Positions 52,118 through 61,394 of a stretch of 64,000 bases of DNA are shown here, in pieces. A program made the translations under genes and the position numbers. The stretch's first letter is position 1. Every line of letters starts with the position of its first letter. The stretch comes from Streptomyces peucetius (GTDB lineage Bacteria; Actinomycetota; Actinomycetes; Streptomycetales; Streptomycetaceae): positions 7,192,001 through 7,256,000 of the forward strand of contig NZ_CP107567.1 in assembly GCF_025854275.1 (NCBI RefSeq). Direction: 5' to 3'. The notes beneath the pieces were generated by a model. It was given only the letters and a program-made list of their open reading frames with translations. It searched no databases and was not told the origin of the DNA.

Positions 52118-53638
52118 TCAGTGCGCGTGCTCGGGCCTGTGCCCGGGGCCGTGATCGTGGATCGTGTTCGTCGCGGCGATGGACTTCCACGACTTCGGCC
52201 GCTCGGGCCCGGCGGCCGACCGGGCCACGCCCGCCCCGGCGGCGGCCGGCGCGGCCGGCTTCGACGGCTCGTACAGCCACGTGTCGAACAACCCGGCCAG
52301 CGGCTTGCCCGAGACCCGCTCCGCGTACGCCACGAAGTCGCCGACCTCCGCGTTGCCGTACGCGTGCTTGGCAGGCCAGCCCTTGAGGATCGCGAAGAAG
52401 TCCTCGTCGCCGATCTCGTTCCGCAGTGCCTGGAGCGCCAGTGCGCCGCGGTCGTAGACGGCCAGGTGGAACTGGTTCTCCGGGCCCGGATCGCCCGGCG
52501 CGACGGTCCAGAACGGGTCGTCCGCCGGGTGCTGGGCGTAGACCCAGTCCGCCAGCTCCTGCGCCGTGCCCTCACCCTCCTTCTCCGACCACAGCCATTG
52601 GCTGTACCGGGCGAAACCCTCGTTGACCCAGATGTCCTTCCAGCCCTCGACGGACACGCTGTCGCCGTACCACTGGTGGGCGAGCTCGTGCACGACGACG
52701 GACACGTTGGAGCCGTTCGCGAACTGCCGCGGGCTGTAGAAGGGGCGGGTCTGGGTCTCCAGGGCGAAGCCGCTCGTGACATTGGGCACGTAGCCGCCGA
52801 GGGCGTTGAACGGGTACGGCCCGAAGACCTCCGTGAGCCACTCGGCGACCTCGCCGGTCCGCTCGACGCTGGCCCGCGCGGCGCCCGCGTTGTCGCCGAG
52901 GTCCTTGCTGTAGGCGTTCAGGACCGGCAGCCCGTCGGCGGTCGTGCCGGTGGTGATGTCGAACCTGCCGACGGCGAGGGTGGCCAGATACGACGCCTGC
53001 GGCTTGTTCGAGCGCCAGTTGTAACGGGTCCAGCCCAGCCTGGAGCTCTGCGACACGAGCACGCCGTTGCTGATGGCCTGCGAACCGTCGGGGACCAGGA
53101 CGGACACGTCGTATGTCGCCTTGTCCAGCGGATGGTCGTTGCTCGGGAACCACCACACGGCCGAGTCGGGTTCCTGCGCGGCCACGCCGCCGTCGGGCGT
53201 ACGGTGCCAGGCCGTCCAGCCGCCGATCTCCAGCTCGGACGGCTTGCCCGCGTACCGCACCACCACGGAGGTCGCCCTGCCTTCGGCGAGCGGCGAGGCC
53301 GGGGTGACGACGAGCTCCTGGGCGCCTTCCTTCCTGAACTCCGCCTTCCTGCCGCCGACCCTGACCTCGCTCACCTCGAGCCCGAAGTCGAGGTTGAAGC
53401 GGCTCAGGTCCTGCGTGGCGGTGGCGAGCAGCGTCGCCGTGCCTTCCAGCAGGTCCGTCTCCGGCCGATACTTGAGACGCAGGTCGTAGTGCGAGACGTC
53501 GTATCCGCCGTTGCCGGCGGCCGGGTAGTACGGGTCCCCGATGCCCGGTGCTCCTGCCGAGGGGTTCGCGGCCGAGGCCGGGATCGCCAGCACGAGGGTG
53601 GCCACGAGCGCGCTCGGGACGGTCAGTCTGCGGTGCAC
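52118..53638 (-). CDS. Secreted M1-family aminopeptidase
   Basis: The 506-residue protein has a signal peptide (LTVPSALVATLVLAIPASA-AN), an N-terminal beta domain, and a gluzincin catalytic domain with HELAHQW plus WVNEGFARY (zinc ligands His, His, Glu). The substrate motif is GFALETQ where GAMEN is usual, a form seen in the actinobacterial branch. It is shorter than classical PepN (about 850 residues) and lacks the C-terminal helical domain. A His-rich tail ends the protein. GTG 53638 follows GGAG. Confidence 0.88.
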   Translation of the reverse strand: MHRRLTVPSALVATLVLAIPASAANPSAGAPGIGDPYYPAAGNGGYDVSHYDLRLKYRPETDLLEGTATLLATATQDLSRFNLDFGLEVSEVRVGGRKAEFRKEGAQELVVTPASPLAEGRATSVVVRYAGKPSELEIGGWTAWHRTPDGGVAAQEPDSAVWWFPSNDHPLDKATYDVSVLVPDGSQAISNGVLVSQSSRLGWTRYNWRSNKPQASYLATLAVGRFDITTGTTADGLPVLNAYSKDLGDNAGAARASVERTGEVAEWLTEVFGPYPFNALGGYVPNVTSGFALETQTRPFYSPRQFANGSNVSVVVHELAHQWYGDSVSVEGWKDIWVNEGFARYSQWLWSEKEGEGTAQELADWVYAQHPADDPFWTVAPGDPGPENQFHLAVYDRGALALQALRNEIGDEDFFAILKGWPAKHAYGNAEVGDFVAYAERVSGKPLAGLFDTWLYEPSKPAAPAAAGAGVARSAAGPERPKSWKSIAATNTIHDHGPGHRPEHAH

Positions 53639-53736
53639 GGATGCTCCAAGTCGTCGGAACGAACGATTCCTTGGACCCTAGGCACGGCCATGCCCTCCGG
53701 TCAGGAGCGAACCTCGGCCTTTCCGAGGCGCGTCCC

Positions 53737-53997
53737 GTGCCGGATGATCTCCCGGTGGACGAGGACGAACTGATCGATGCCGTAGGCCGCCGCGCCGGCG
53801 ACCGCGAGCTGCCGCCCCGGGCGTCGTCCGCCGATGTCACGGCGTTCGAGGCGGTGGTCGGCCATCGGATGCCACAGCTTCTGCGACGGCTCTGTCTCGA
53901 GGTCGCCAATGGCGGATTCGGCCCGTGGGAGGTGCTGTCGCTGACCGACACCGACGACTGGTTCGGTGACTTCTTGGGGGCGTCGCGCCGACCGTGA
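53737..53997 (+). CDS. SMI1/KNR4 (SUKH)-like protein, truncated
   Basis: The 86-residue frame reads PVDEDELIDAVGRRAGD, ADVTAFEAVVGHRMPQLLRR and LCLEVANGGFGPWEVLSLTD, the N-terminal half of a SUKH domain (usually 130 residues or more). It stops after GDFLGASRRP. SUKH proteins are often immunity proteins of polymorphic toxins. GTG 53737 has GAGG upstream, so expression is possible, but the fold looks incomplete, so it may be a remnant. Confidence 0.5.
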   Translation: MPDDLPVDEDELIDAVGRRAGDRELPPRASSADVTAFEAVVGHRMPQLLRRLCLEVANGGFGPWEVLSLTDTDDWFGDFLGASRRP

Positions 53998-54071
53998 CGC
54001 CGCCCGGCCGGGCGGGAGGAGTGCCCGAACGCCCCCTGTCGCACGGGAGTTGACCGGAGTACCTTCCGCCC

Positions 54072-56033
54072 ATGCCGATACGCGTGCGGAGAACCCGCTT
54101 GACGTGCAGATCGCTGGTGACGGCGGCCTCGGCCGCCCTCGTCGCCCTGACGCTCGCGCCCACCGGCGCGCAGGGCGCGACGCCGGCCGGGGAGAGCAGA
54201 CCGGTCTACTCGTACGACGACGCGATCCGGGAGTCCGTCTGGGTCGACACCCGGCTCGACGAGGACGGCGACGGCCGCACCGACCGGGTCGCCGTGGACA
54301 TCGTGCGGCCCCGGGAGGCGGCGCAGCGCGGCCGCCGGGTGCCGGTCGTCATGGACGCCAGCCCGTACTACGCCTGTTGCGGGCGCGGGAACGAGAGCCA
54401 GCGCAAGACGTACGACGCGGACGGGAACCCGGTGCAGTTCCCGCTGTACTACGACAACTACTTCGTGCCCCGCGGCTACGCCTTCGTCGCCGTCGACCTG
54501 GCCGGGACCAACCGTTCCGACGGCTGCGTGGACGTCGGCGGGCGATCCGACGTGCAGTCGGCCAAGGCCGTCGTCGACTGGCTGAACGGCCGCGCCCGCG
54601 CCTACACCACCCGTACCGGCGGCGAGCGGGCGAGCGCCCGCTGGTCCACCGGCGCCACCGGGATGATCGGCAAGAGCTACGACGGGACCGTCGCCAACGG
54701 CGTCGCGGCCACCGGGGTGCGCGGGCTGAGGACCATCGTCCCGATCGGCGCGATCTCCTCCTGGTACGACTACTACTTCGCCCAGGGCGCGCCGCTCTAC
54801 GACTCCGGCCCCGAGTGGCTGTCCCACTACGTGGAGAGCCCTGAGGCGCGCGAACGCTGCCGGGCCGTCCAGCAGCGGCTCGTCGACGGGTCGCCGCGCA
54901 GCGGCGAGTTGACGCGGATGTGGGCCGAGCGTGACTACGTGCCGGACGCCGGCAAGGTCAGGGCCAGCGTCTTCGCCGTGCACGGCATGCAGGATCTGAA
55001 CGTCCGCTCCAAGCACTTCGGCCAGTGGTGGGACGCCCTCGCCGAGCACGGCGTCGAGCGCAAGGTGTGGCTGTCGCAGACCGGGCACGTCGACCCGTTC
55101 GACTTCCGGCGCGGCGAGTGGGTGCGCACCCTGCACCGCTGGTTCGACCACTACCTCCTCGGCTACGAGAACGGCATCGACCGCGAGCCGATGGCCGACA
55201 TCGAGCGTGCCCCGGACCGCTGGACCACCGACCGCGTCTGGCCGCCCCGCACGACCGCCGCCACCGCGCTGCGCCCGGGCAACGGCACCCGGCCGGGCGT
55301 CGGCACACTGTCCCTGAAGCCGGCCCGGCCGGGCGCCACCGAGACCTTCACCGACGACCCGAGCCAGGACGAGACCGACTGGGCCGCCGCGATCGACACC
55401 CCGACGGCTGCCAAGGCCGGGTTCGTCACCCGCCCGCTCGGCCGCGATGTGCGCCTGTCCGGTTCCTCCCGGGTGACGGCGACCGCCACACCGTCGACGA
55501 CCAGCGCCCACCTGTCGGCCGTCCTCGTCGACCTCGGCCCGGACACCATCCGCGACTACGCGGCACCGGGCGAAGGCATCATCACCCTTGCCGAGCGCAC
55601 CTGCTGGGGCCCGAGCACCACGGGCGACAGCTCCTGCTTCAAGGAGACCGAGGCACGCACCACCGCCGTCGGCCACACCGTCTTCAGCCGCGGCTGGGCC
55701 GACCTCGGCGGCTACCGGGACGAGGCGCTGACCCCCGGCAGGGCGTACACCGTCACGATCGACCTGCACGCGAGCGACCACGTCGTCCCGGCGGGCCACC
55801 GGCTGGCGCTCGTCGTGGCCGGCACCGACAGGTACCTGATCGACCCGCCCGACACCACACCGCGGATCTCCCTCGATCTCGCCCGCAGCACTGCGAAAGT
55901 GCCCGTCGTGGGCGGCGCGTCCGCCTTCGCCCGCGCGGTCGCGGGCCCGGTGCCCGCTCCGGCCGACTCCCGCCTCGGCGGCGTCGCCGAGCCGCGTCCG
56001 ATCCGTCCGATCCCGGGAGGCGGCAGCCGATGA
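54072..56033 (+). CDS. Secreted Xaa-Pro dipeptidyl-peptidase-like protein (S15/CocE)
   Basis: The 653-residue protein has a signal peptide ([22 protein letters not shown]) and the alpha/beta-hydrolase core of the S15/CocE family: [37 protein letters not shown], nucleophile Ser in [10 protein letters not shown], Asp in [11 protein letters not shown] and His in [12 protein letters not shown]-terminal jelly-roll domain follows from about residue 400. It should remove X-Pro dipeptides from peptides outside the cell. Its stop overlaps the next ATG (ATGA). Confidence 0.9.
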   Translation: MPIRVRRTRLTCRSLVTAASAALVALTLAPTGAQGATPAGESRPVYSYDDAIRESVWVDTRLDEDGDGRTDRVAVDIVRPREAAQRGRRVPVVMDASPYYACCGRGNESQRKTYDADGNPVQFPLYYDNYFVPRGYAFVAVDLAGTNRSDGCVDVGGRSDVQSAKAVVDWLNGRARAYTTRTGGERASARWSTGATGMIGKSYDGTVANGVAATGVRGLRTIVPIGAISSWYDYYFAQGAPLYDSGPEWLSHYVESPEARERCRAVQQRLVDGSPRSGELTRMWAERDYVPDAGKVRASVFAVHGMQDLNVRSKHFGQWWDALAEHGVERKVWLSQTGHVDPFDFRRGEWVRTLHRWFDHYLLGYENGIDREPMADIERAPDRWTTDRVWPPRTTAATALRPGNGTRPGVGTLSLKPARPGATETFTDDPSQDETDWAAAIDTPTAAKAGFVTRPLGRDVRLSGSSRVTATATPSTTSAHLSAVLVDLGPDTIRDYAAPGEGIITLAERTCWGPSTTGDSSCFKETEARTTAVGHTVFSRGWADLGGYRDEALTPGRAYTVTIDLHASDHVVPAGHRLALVVAGTDRYLIDPPDTTPRISLDLARSTAKVPVVGGASAFARAVAGPVPAPADSRLGGVAEPRPIRPIPGGGSR

Positions 56034-57319
56034 AGCAGCCGAGTGTCCGCGCCCGTGCGCTCGCCCTCACGACGGCCGCCGTCGCCCTCGCCGTGCCGCT
56101 GTTCACCGGGAACGCGCAGGCGGCGCACACCGTGCCCCGCACCGGCTTCGAGGCCGGTGGGGGAGAGAGCTGGACCAGCGAACCGGAGGAGCACGCCTTC
56201 CTCGCCGCCGTCGACCGGGGCAGCGGCCGGATGTCGTACGAGCGCGTCGGCACGACGAAGCAGGGCCGCCCGCTGCACCTCGTCCACCTGGGGAACGACA
56301 GGTCGCCCCACACCGTGCTCCTTGTCTGCGCTCAGCACGGTGACGAGCCGGCCGGCCGCGAGGCATGTCTGACCACGATCCGCGACCTCGCCTTCGGCCG
56401 GGACGGCAGGACCCGCGAACTGCTGTCCCGTACACACGTGATGGTCGTGCCGACGGCCAACCCCGACGGCCGGGCCGCGGACACCCGGGGCAACGCGGAC
56501 GGCGTCGACGTCAACCGCGACCACATCGCGCTCAGGACGGCCGAGGGCCGGGCGCTCGCCGCCGTCGTCCGCGACGAACGGCCGGACGTCGTCTACGACC
56601 TGCACGAGTACGGCGCCACCCCGCCGTACTACGACAAGGACCTGTTCGACCTGTGGCCGCGCAACCTCAACACCGATCCGCGGGTGCACGAGGAGGCGCG
56701 GACCCTCTCGGGTTCCTACGTCCGTCCGGCCGCCGGCCGCGCCGGATACAGCACCGGTACGTACGGAATCTGGACCGACCCGGTCACCGGCGACCCCGTC
56801 AGACAGACCGCGGGCGACGGCCAGGAACGCATCCTGCGCAACGCGTCCGGCGTCAAGAACGCCGTCGGCCTGCTCATCGAGAGCCGCGTCGACGCACTGA
56901 GCGCCGACGAGCAGGCCGACCCCGCCCTCAACAGGCGCCGCCGGGTGGACAGTCAGCTCGCGGCGCTCGACGGACTGCTGTCGTACGCCGACGAGCGGCG
57001 CGGCCGGATCGAGGCGGCCACGGCCGCGGCCCGGGTGTCGGGCTTCCAGGACCGGGGGCCGGTCCACCTCGGCGGGGCGGACAACGATCCGCCCGCACCG
57101 GAGGAGACCCTGCAGGACCCGCCCTGCGGCTACCGGCTCGAATCCGCGCAGTACGCGGAGGTGGGCGACGAACTCGCGCTCCACGGCGTGAGTTCCCGGC
57201 CGGACGGGGAAGGCGTCCTCGTGCCGCTGCGGCAGTCGCAGCGGGAACTCGTGCCGCTGCTCCTCGACACCCGTGCGGCGTACCACCTCGCTGCCGGGCA
57301 ACCGGTGCAAGCCTGTTGA
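56030..57319 (+). CDS. Secreted M14-family zinc carboxypeptidase
   Basis: The 429-residue protein has a signal peptide ([22 protein letters not shown]). M14 zinc ligands are visible as His and Glu in [14 protein letters not shown] and His in [32 protein letters not shown] and NRDH form the substrate-binding region. The catalytic Glu is probably in LLIESRVD. It is translationally coupled to the S15-like gene, so the two secreted peptidases are made together. Confidence 0.88.
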   Translation: MKQPSVRARALALTTAAVALAVPLFTGNAQAAHTVPRTGFEAGGGESWTSEPEEHAFLAAVDRGSGRMSYERVGTTKQGRPLHLVHLGNDRSPHTVLLVCAQHGDEPAGREACLTTIRDLAFGRDGRTRELLSRTHVMVVPTANPDGRAADTRGNADGVDVNRDHIALRTAEGRALAAVVRDERPDVVYDLHEYGATPPYYDKDLFDLWPRNLNTDPRVHEEARTLSGSYVRPAAGRAGYSTGTYGIWTDPVTGDPVRQTAGDGQERILRNASGVKNAVGLLIESRVDALSADEQADPALNRRRRVDSQLAALDGLLSYADERRGRIEAATAAARVSGFQDRGPVHLGGADNDPPAPEETLQDPPCGYRLESAQYAEVGDELALHGVSSRPDGEGVLVPLRQSQRELVPLLLDTRAAYHLAAGQPVQAC

Positions 57320-57398
57320 TACCGGGAGGAGTGTTACTTGTGTGGTAGGGGGTACCGGGGAGTGAAATCAGGCTCCGCATATCGTGAAAGGTGCCTCC

Positions 57399-59198
57399 GT
57401 GTCCCACGAAGTACAGAAGCCACAGAAGCCGGGCAAACGGCTGTGGTATCCGGTGAAGGCGGCGCTGCCGGGCCGCCATCCGCACGAGGACCGACCTCCG
57501 GTCACGGACCGGGTGGTGTTCGGCATCTCGGCGGTGCTCACCCTCGCCTTCGTGTTCTGGGGTTCGGTGTTCACGGAGACGCTGGAGAGCGCCTCCGACA
57601 CGCTGCTGAGCGGCCTGATGCACAACGGCGGCTGGGCGTTCGTCCTGGCCGCCTCGGGATTCGTCGTCTTCGCGCTGTGGCTGGCCGTCAGCCGCTACGG
57701 CCGCATCCCGCTCGGGCAGGAGCACGAGGGGCCGGAGTTCCGCACGGTCTCGTGGGTCGCGATGATGTTCAGCGCGGGCATGGGGATCGGCCTGATGTTC
57801 TACGGCGTCAGCGAGCCGCTGGCGCACTACACGAACCCGCCGCCGGGCACCACCCCGGTCGACTCGGCGGACGCCATGCAGACCGCCCTGGCCACCACAC
57901 TCTTCCACTGGACGCTGCATCCGTGGGCCATCTACGCGGTCGTCGGTCTCGCCATCGCCTACAGCACGTTCCGGCGCCGCAGGCGGCAGAACATCAGCGC
58001 CGTCTTCACGCCGCTGATGGGCGAGAAGCGCGCCGCCGGCACTCCGGGCAGAGTGGTCGACATCCTCGCGATCTTCGCCACCCTCTTCGGATCCGCGACG
58101 TCGCTGGGCCTCGGTGCCCTGCAGATCGGCAGCGGCTTCCGGGAGCTGAACTGGATGGACCGGGCGAGCACGGGGCTGCTCATCTCCATCATCGGGGTCC
58201 TGACGGTGTGTTTCGTGGTCTCCGCCGTCTCCGGCGTCGAGCGGGGCATCCAGTGGCTGTCCAACACCAACATGGTGCTGGCGGTGATCCTCGTCGTGTT
58301 CGTCTTCATCGCCGGCCCCACCATCCTCGTGCTCGACCTGATTCCCACGTCGCTCGCCTCCTACTTCGGCGAACTGCCGCAGCTGGCCGGCCGTACGGAG
58401 GCGGCGACCGGCGGCGGTGACGTCGCCGACTGGCTGAGCAGCTGGACGGTCTTCTACTGGGCATGGTGGATCTCCTGGACGCCGTTCGTCGGCATGTTCA
58501 TCGCCCGTATCAGCCGGGGCCGCACGATCCGCCAGTTCGTCGGCGGCGTCATCCTGGTGCCGAGCACCGTCAGTCTGCTCTGGTTCGCCATCTTCGGCGG
58601 CACGGCCATGAAGCTCGAGGAGCGCGGAGAGCTGGGCGGCGAGACGACGCCGGAGGGCCAACTCTTCGGTGTGCTCCAGGAGTTCCCGATCGCGGGGGTG
58701 ATGAGCCTCCTGGTGATGATCCTCGTCGGCATCTTCTTCGTGTCCGGCGCGGACGCCGCCTCGATCGTGATGGGCACCCTCTCCCAGAAGGGCACCTTCG
58801 AACCGGCGCGGCTCGTCGTCATCTTCTGGGGCGTGGTGACCGGCGCGGTCGCGGCCGTCATGCTGCTCGTCGGCGAGGGCAAGGGCGACGCCCTCGCCGG
58901 CCTTCAGCATCTGACGATCCTGGTCGCCGCCCCCTTCGTGCTGGTGATGATCGGCATGTGTCTGGCGCTCATGCGGGACCTGCGCCAGGACCCGCTCATC
59001 GTCCGTGGCGAGATCGCCGAGGAGGCGGTGGAGTCGGCGGTGATCGCGGGCCACGAGAAGTACGCGGGCGAGTTCGAGATCCGCATCGGCCCCGGCCTGG
59101 GCCCGGAGGCGGGCCAGATCCCCGTGGTGGAGCCGGAACCCGCCCCGGAGGAGGTCGAGGACCAGGACAGGCGCAAGGACCGTCCGGAGTCGGACTGA
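57399..59198 (+). CDS. BCCT-family betaine/choline/carnitine transporter
   Basis: The 599-residue protein has 12 predicted transmembrane segments and BCCT signatures: MMFSAGMGIGLMFYGVSEPL in TM3-4 and WTVFYWAWWISWTPFVGMF, IARISRGRT around TM8. The tail (about 60 residues, acidic and charged) may be regulatory. The family carries glycine betaine, choline or carnitine, usually with Na+; MGIGLM (not GMGIGVM of proton-coupled forms) hints at Na+. GTG 57399 with AAGG upstream is preferred to 57384. Confidence 0.9.
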   Translation: MSHEVQKPQKPGKRLWYPVKAALPGRHPHEDRPPVTDRVVFGISAVLTLAFVFWGSVFTETLESASDTLLSGLMHNGGWAFVLAASGFVVFALWLAVSRYGRIPLGQEHEGPEFRTVSWVAMMFSAGMGIGLMFYGVSEPLAHYTNPPPGTTPVDSADAMQTALATTLFHWTLHPWAIYAVVGLAIAYSTFRRRRRQNISAVFTPLMGEKRAAGTPGRVVDILAIFATLFGSATSLGLGALQIGSGFRELNWMDRASTGLLISIIGVLTVCFVVSAVSGVERGIQWLSNTNMVLAVILVVFVFIAGPTILVLDLIPTSLASYFGELPQLAGRTEAATGGGDVADWLSSWTVFYWAWWISWTPFVGMFIARISRGRTIRQFVGGVILVPSTVSLLWFAIFGGTAMKLEERGELGGETTPEGQLFGVLQEFPIAGVMSLLVMILVGIFFVSGADAASIVMGTLSQKGTFEPARLVVIFWGVVTGAVAAVMLLVGEGKGDALAGLQHLTILVAAPFVLVMIGMCLALMRDLRQDPLIVRGEIAEEAVESAVIAGHEKYAGEFEIRIGPGLGPEAGQIPVVEPEPAPEEVEDQDRRKDRPESD

Positions 59199-59218
59199 CG
59201 GGAGACCGTACGCCCGTC
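59197..59218 (+). terminator. Weak hairpin after the BCCT gene
   Basis: GACGGG (59197-59202) and CCCGTC (59213-59218) flank a 10-base loop at the BCCT stop codon. Confidence 0.3.
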
Positions 59219-59353
59219 GTCCAGGCGAGGGCCGCTGCCCCGGCCTTCGTCGCGGCCCCCTGCGCCCGCGTCCTTCCGCTGCCGCCCCGTCCGGGAGGCC
59301 GCTCGCCTGCGCTGCCGTCCCGTCCGTCCCCGCCGCGGCCGCCCTGCCGTCCG

Positions 59354-60313
59354 CTACCCCACGACAGCGGCCGCCGCCGCTGCGCACCCCCACGCCACCG
59401 TGACGCCGGCACCGCCGTGCCCGTAGTTGTGCACCAGCAGCGCCCCGCCCGGCAGCCGCCCGGAGTCGATGCGCACACCGGCGTCCCGCGCCGGGCGCAG
59501 CCCCACCCGGTGTGTGAGGACCCTCGCTCCGGCGATCTCGGGCCGGATCCGCGCGCAGCGTTCGACGATCGCGTCCGCCGTCTCCTTGCGCGGAGCCGTG
59601 TCCCAGTCGTCCTCCTCGGCCGTACCGCCGAGCAGCAGCCGACCGGGCTGCGGAATGAAGTACGTCGTCGTGCTCGACGCGTGGTCCACCGAGGTGAACC
59701 ACTCCTCGATCCCCGGGTTCTCCACGACCACCAACTGTCCGCGCACGGGCCGCACGGAGGCGTCCGGCACCAGCTTCCCGGCGCCCAGTCCCGTGCAGTT
59801 GACCACGACGGTCGCACCGCTCTGTGCCTCGGCCTGTGGGAGGGAGCCGGCCTCCCGCACCTCCACACGCCCACCGGCGGCCTCCAGCCGCCCCGTCAGC
59901 CAGGCCAGATGAACCGGCATGTCGATCACGGGAATCCGGGCCCACAGCCCGGAGCCGGATCCCCCGGGCAGCTCCGAGGGCCCCACCTCACACAGTCCCG
60001 CCACCTGGGCGGCCCACGGCCCGAGCCCCGCGATGCGGGTGCCGGCATGGACGCCGGGGACCCGTCGTACGCCCGTCTCCTGCGGCCGGGCCGCCAGTGC
60101 CTCGTACACCCGCAGCGACGCCAGCGCCCAGTCGCCGACCAGCGTCTCGGGCTCGATGCGGTACGGCCACCACAGTCCGCCGGCGACCGCGGAGGTGGTC
60201 GCGTCGGCCGGCTCCCGGGACCAGACCCGCACCCGCCTGCCGCTCTCCGCCAACACCACGGCGGTCGTGAGGCCGATGACCCCGCCGCCCAGCACCAGTA
60301 CGTCGTCGCTCAT
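59354..60313 (-). CDS. D-amino-acid oxidase-like FAD enzyme
   Basis: The 319-residue protein has the FAD motif VLVLGGGVIGLTTAVVLAES at the N-terminus, TSAVAGGLWWPYRIEP, VVVNCTGLGAG, RPVRGQLVVVENPG, and the C-terminal NYGHGGAGVTVAWGCA. These are the ordered motifs of D-amino-acid oxidase (DAO family), which oxidises D-amino acids to keto acids, ammonia and H2O2. ATG 60313 fits the family start. Confidence 0.9.
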   Translation of the reverse strand: MSDDVLVLGGGVIGLTTAVVLAESGRRVRVWSREPADATTSAVAGGLWWPYRIEPETLVGDWALASLRVYEALAARPQETGVRRVPGVHAGTRIAGLGPWAAQVAGLCEVGPSELPGGSGSGLWARIPVIDMPVHLAWLTGRLEAAGGRVEVREAGSLPQAEAQSGATVVVNCTGLGAGKLVPDASVRPVRGQLVVVENPGIEEWFTSVDHASSTTTYFIPQPGRLLLGGTAEEDDWDTAPRKETADAIVERCARIRPEIAGARVLTHRVGLRPARDAGVRIDSGRLPGGALLVHNYGHGGAGVTVAWGCAAAAAAVVG

Positions 60314-60662
60314 GCCGGGACCGTAAACCGACGGCCCGCGAGGGCAGAACAGCTCGTGCCGGCGGGACGCCGCATGCTCCGGAACACCGCGTGGCCGGAC
60401 CGGCTCCACCGGCCGCACCCGAGAGAGATCCTCGACGGCGACCTCGATGCCGCAGGCCGTCGAATTCCGTTGGACGCGAAGGCCGTCGAGCAGCGATCCT
60501 TCCTCGTGGCACGCACCATGGAGGCGTGCTCGTCGCGCCCGTGGCGCGACGGACCGCACGAGAGGCCCGGGCGAGCCGCTGAATCGCCGCCGAGATGCAT
60601 CAGACGCCTGACCTGCCCGCAGGGGCCCTGCCGACGAACCGGAGGTCCGCCTCCCCGCGCCG
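60314..60662. other. Intergenic region without recognised gene
   Basis: About 350 bp between divergent genes. No family-like frame, repeat or clear promoter was seen on either strand. Confidence 0.35.
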
Positions 60663-61196
60663 ATGAGCGCGCGGCGGAGCGGACCGGCCATCCGCACCCG
60701 TACACCCGGCGAACTGCGCAGGAGCCGCCGCCCCCGCGCCCACTCCTGCTGGGACCACCTCTATGCCGCGCCGCTGTGGCCGCTGCACGGGGCGAACCTC
60801 GGCACCCTGGCGCGCACCTGCGACGCGGTGGGCGCGTGTCTCACCGTCCCGCGCTTTCCCTGGGTGCCCGAGGCACTGGCCCGCGGCAACACCCTGCGCC
60901 GGCCGCTGTGCACGCACTGGACGGGCGACCCGCTCGGGTGGCTGGCGCGCCGACGGGAGAGCGGGGCGCGGATCGTGGGCGTCGAACTCGCCGACGAGGC
61001 CGTCCGGCTCGCCGACCTGGCCCCGGCCCGGCAGCCGACCGTCCTCGTCCTCGGCCATGAGCAGCACGGCATCCCGCCCGAGGCGCTCGACCTGCTCGAC
61101 GCATGTGTGGAGATCCCGATGGTCGGCACCGGTTCCAGCCTCAACGTGGCCGTCGCGGGCTCCCTCGCCCTGTACAAGCTCGCCGGACTCGTGTGA
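60663..61196 (+). CDS. SpoU/TrmH-family RNA 2'-O-methyltransferase
   Basis: The 177-residue SPOUT protein contains the three family motifs: NLGTLARTCDAVGA, VLVLGHEQHGIPPEALDLLD and IPMVGTGSSLNVAVAGSLAL. These form the knotted SAM site. It is at the short end for the family and lacks the N-terminal RNA-binding domain, so tRNA is a likelier target than 23S rRNA. ATG 60663 is the start; GGAGG lies about 20 bases upstream. Confidence 0.85.
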   Translation: MSARRSGPAIRTRTPGELRRSRRPRAHSCWDHLYAAPLWPLHGANLGTLARTCDAVGACLTVPRFPWVPEALARGNTLRRPLCTHWTGDPLGWLARRRESGARIVGVELADEAVRLADLAPARQPTVLVLGHEQHGIPPEALDLLDACVEIPMVGTGSSLNVAVAGSLALYKLAGLV

Positions 61197-61378
61197 CGCG
61201 TCCGCGGCGACGTGGCGGGCCGCCGAGCCCTCGCTGACCTCGCGCGGCCCGCGGACCCCGGACCCGGCCGGGGCCCGCCCGCCGGATCCCGTTCCGCCCG
61301 CCCGGCCCGACCGACGGACGGGCACGCGCTCCCCGACCGACGGACCGGCCCGCCCGGCCCGACCGACCCGCGAAGCCT

Positions 61379-61394
61379 TAGGATGCACCCCCTG
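61379..61394 (+). promoter_or_regulatory. Possible leaderless promoter of the second ABC-F gene
   Basis: TAGGAT (61379-61384) lies 10 bases before ATG 61395, and no ribosome site is present, a pattern of leaderless transcripts in Streptomyces. No good -35 was seen. Confidence 0.4.

Noticed and set aside
52572..55799. 1075-codon minus-strand open frame over the peptidase genes
   Set aside because: It runs antisense to the S15-like gene and out of frame with the M1 gene; high GC explains its length.
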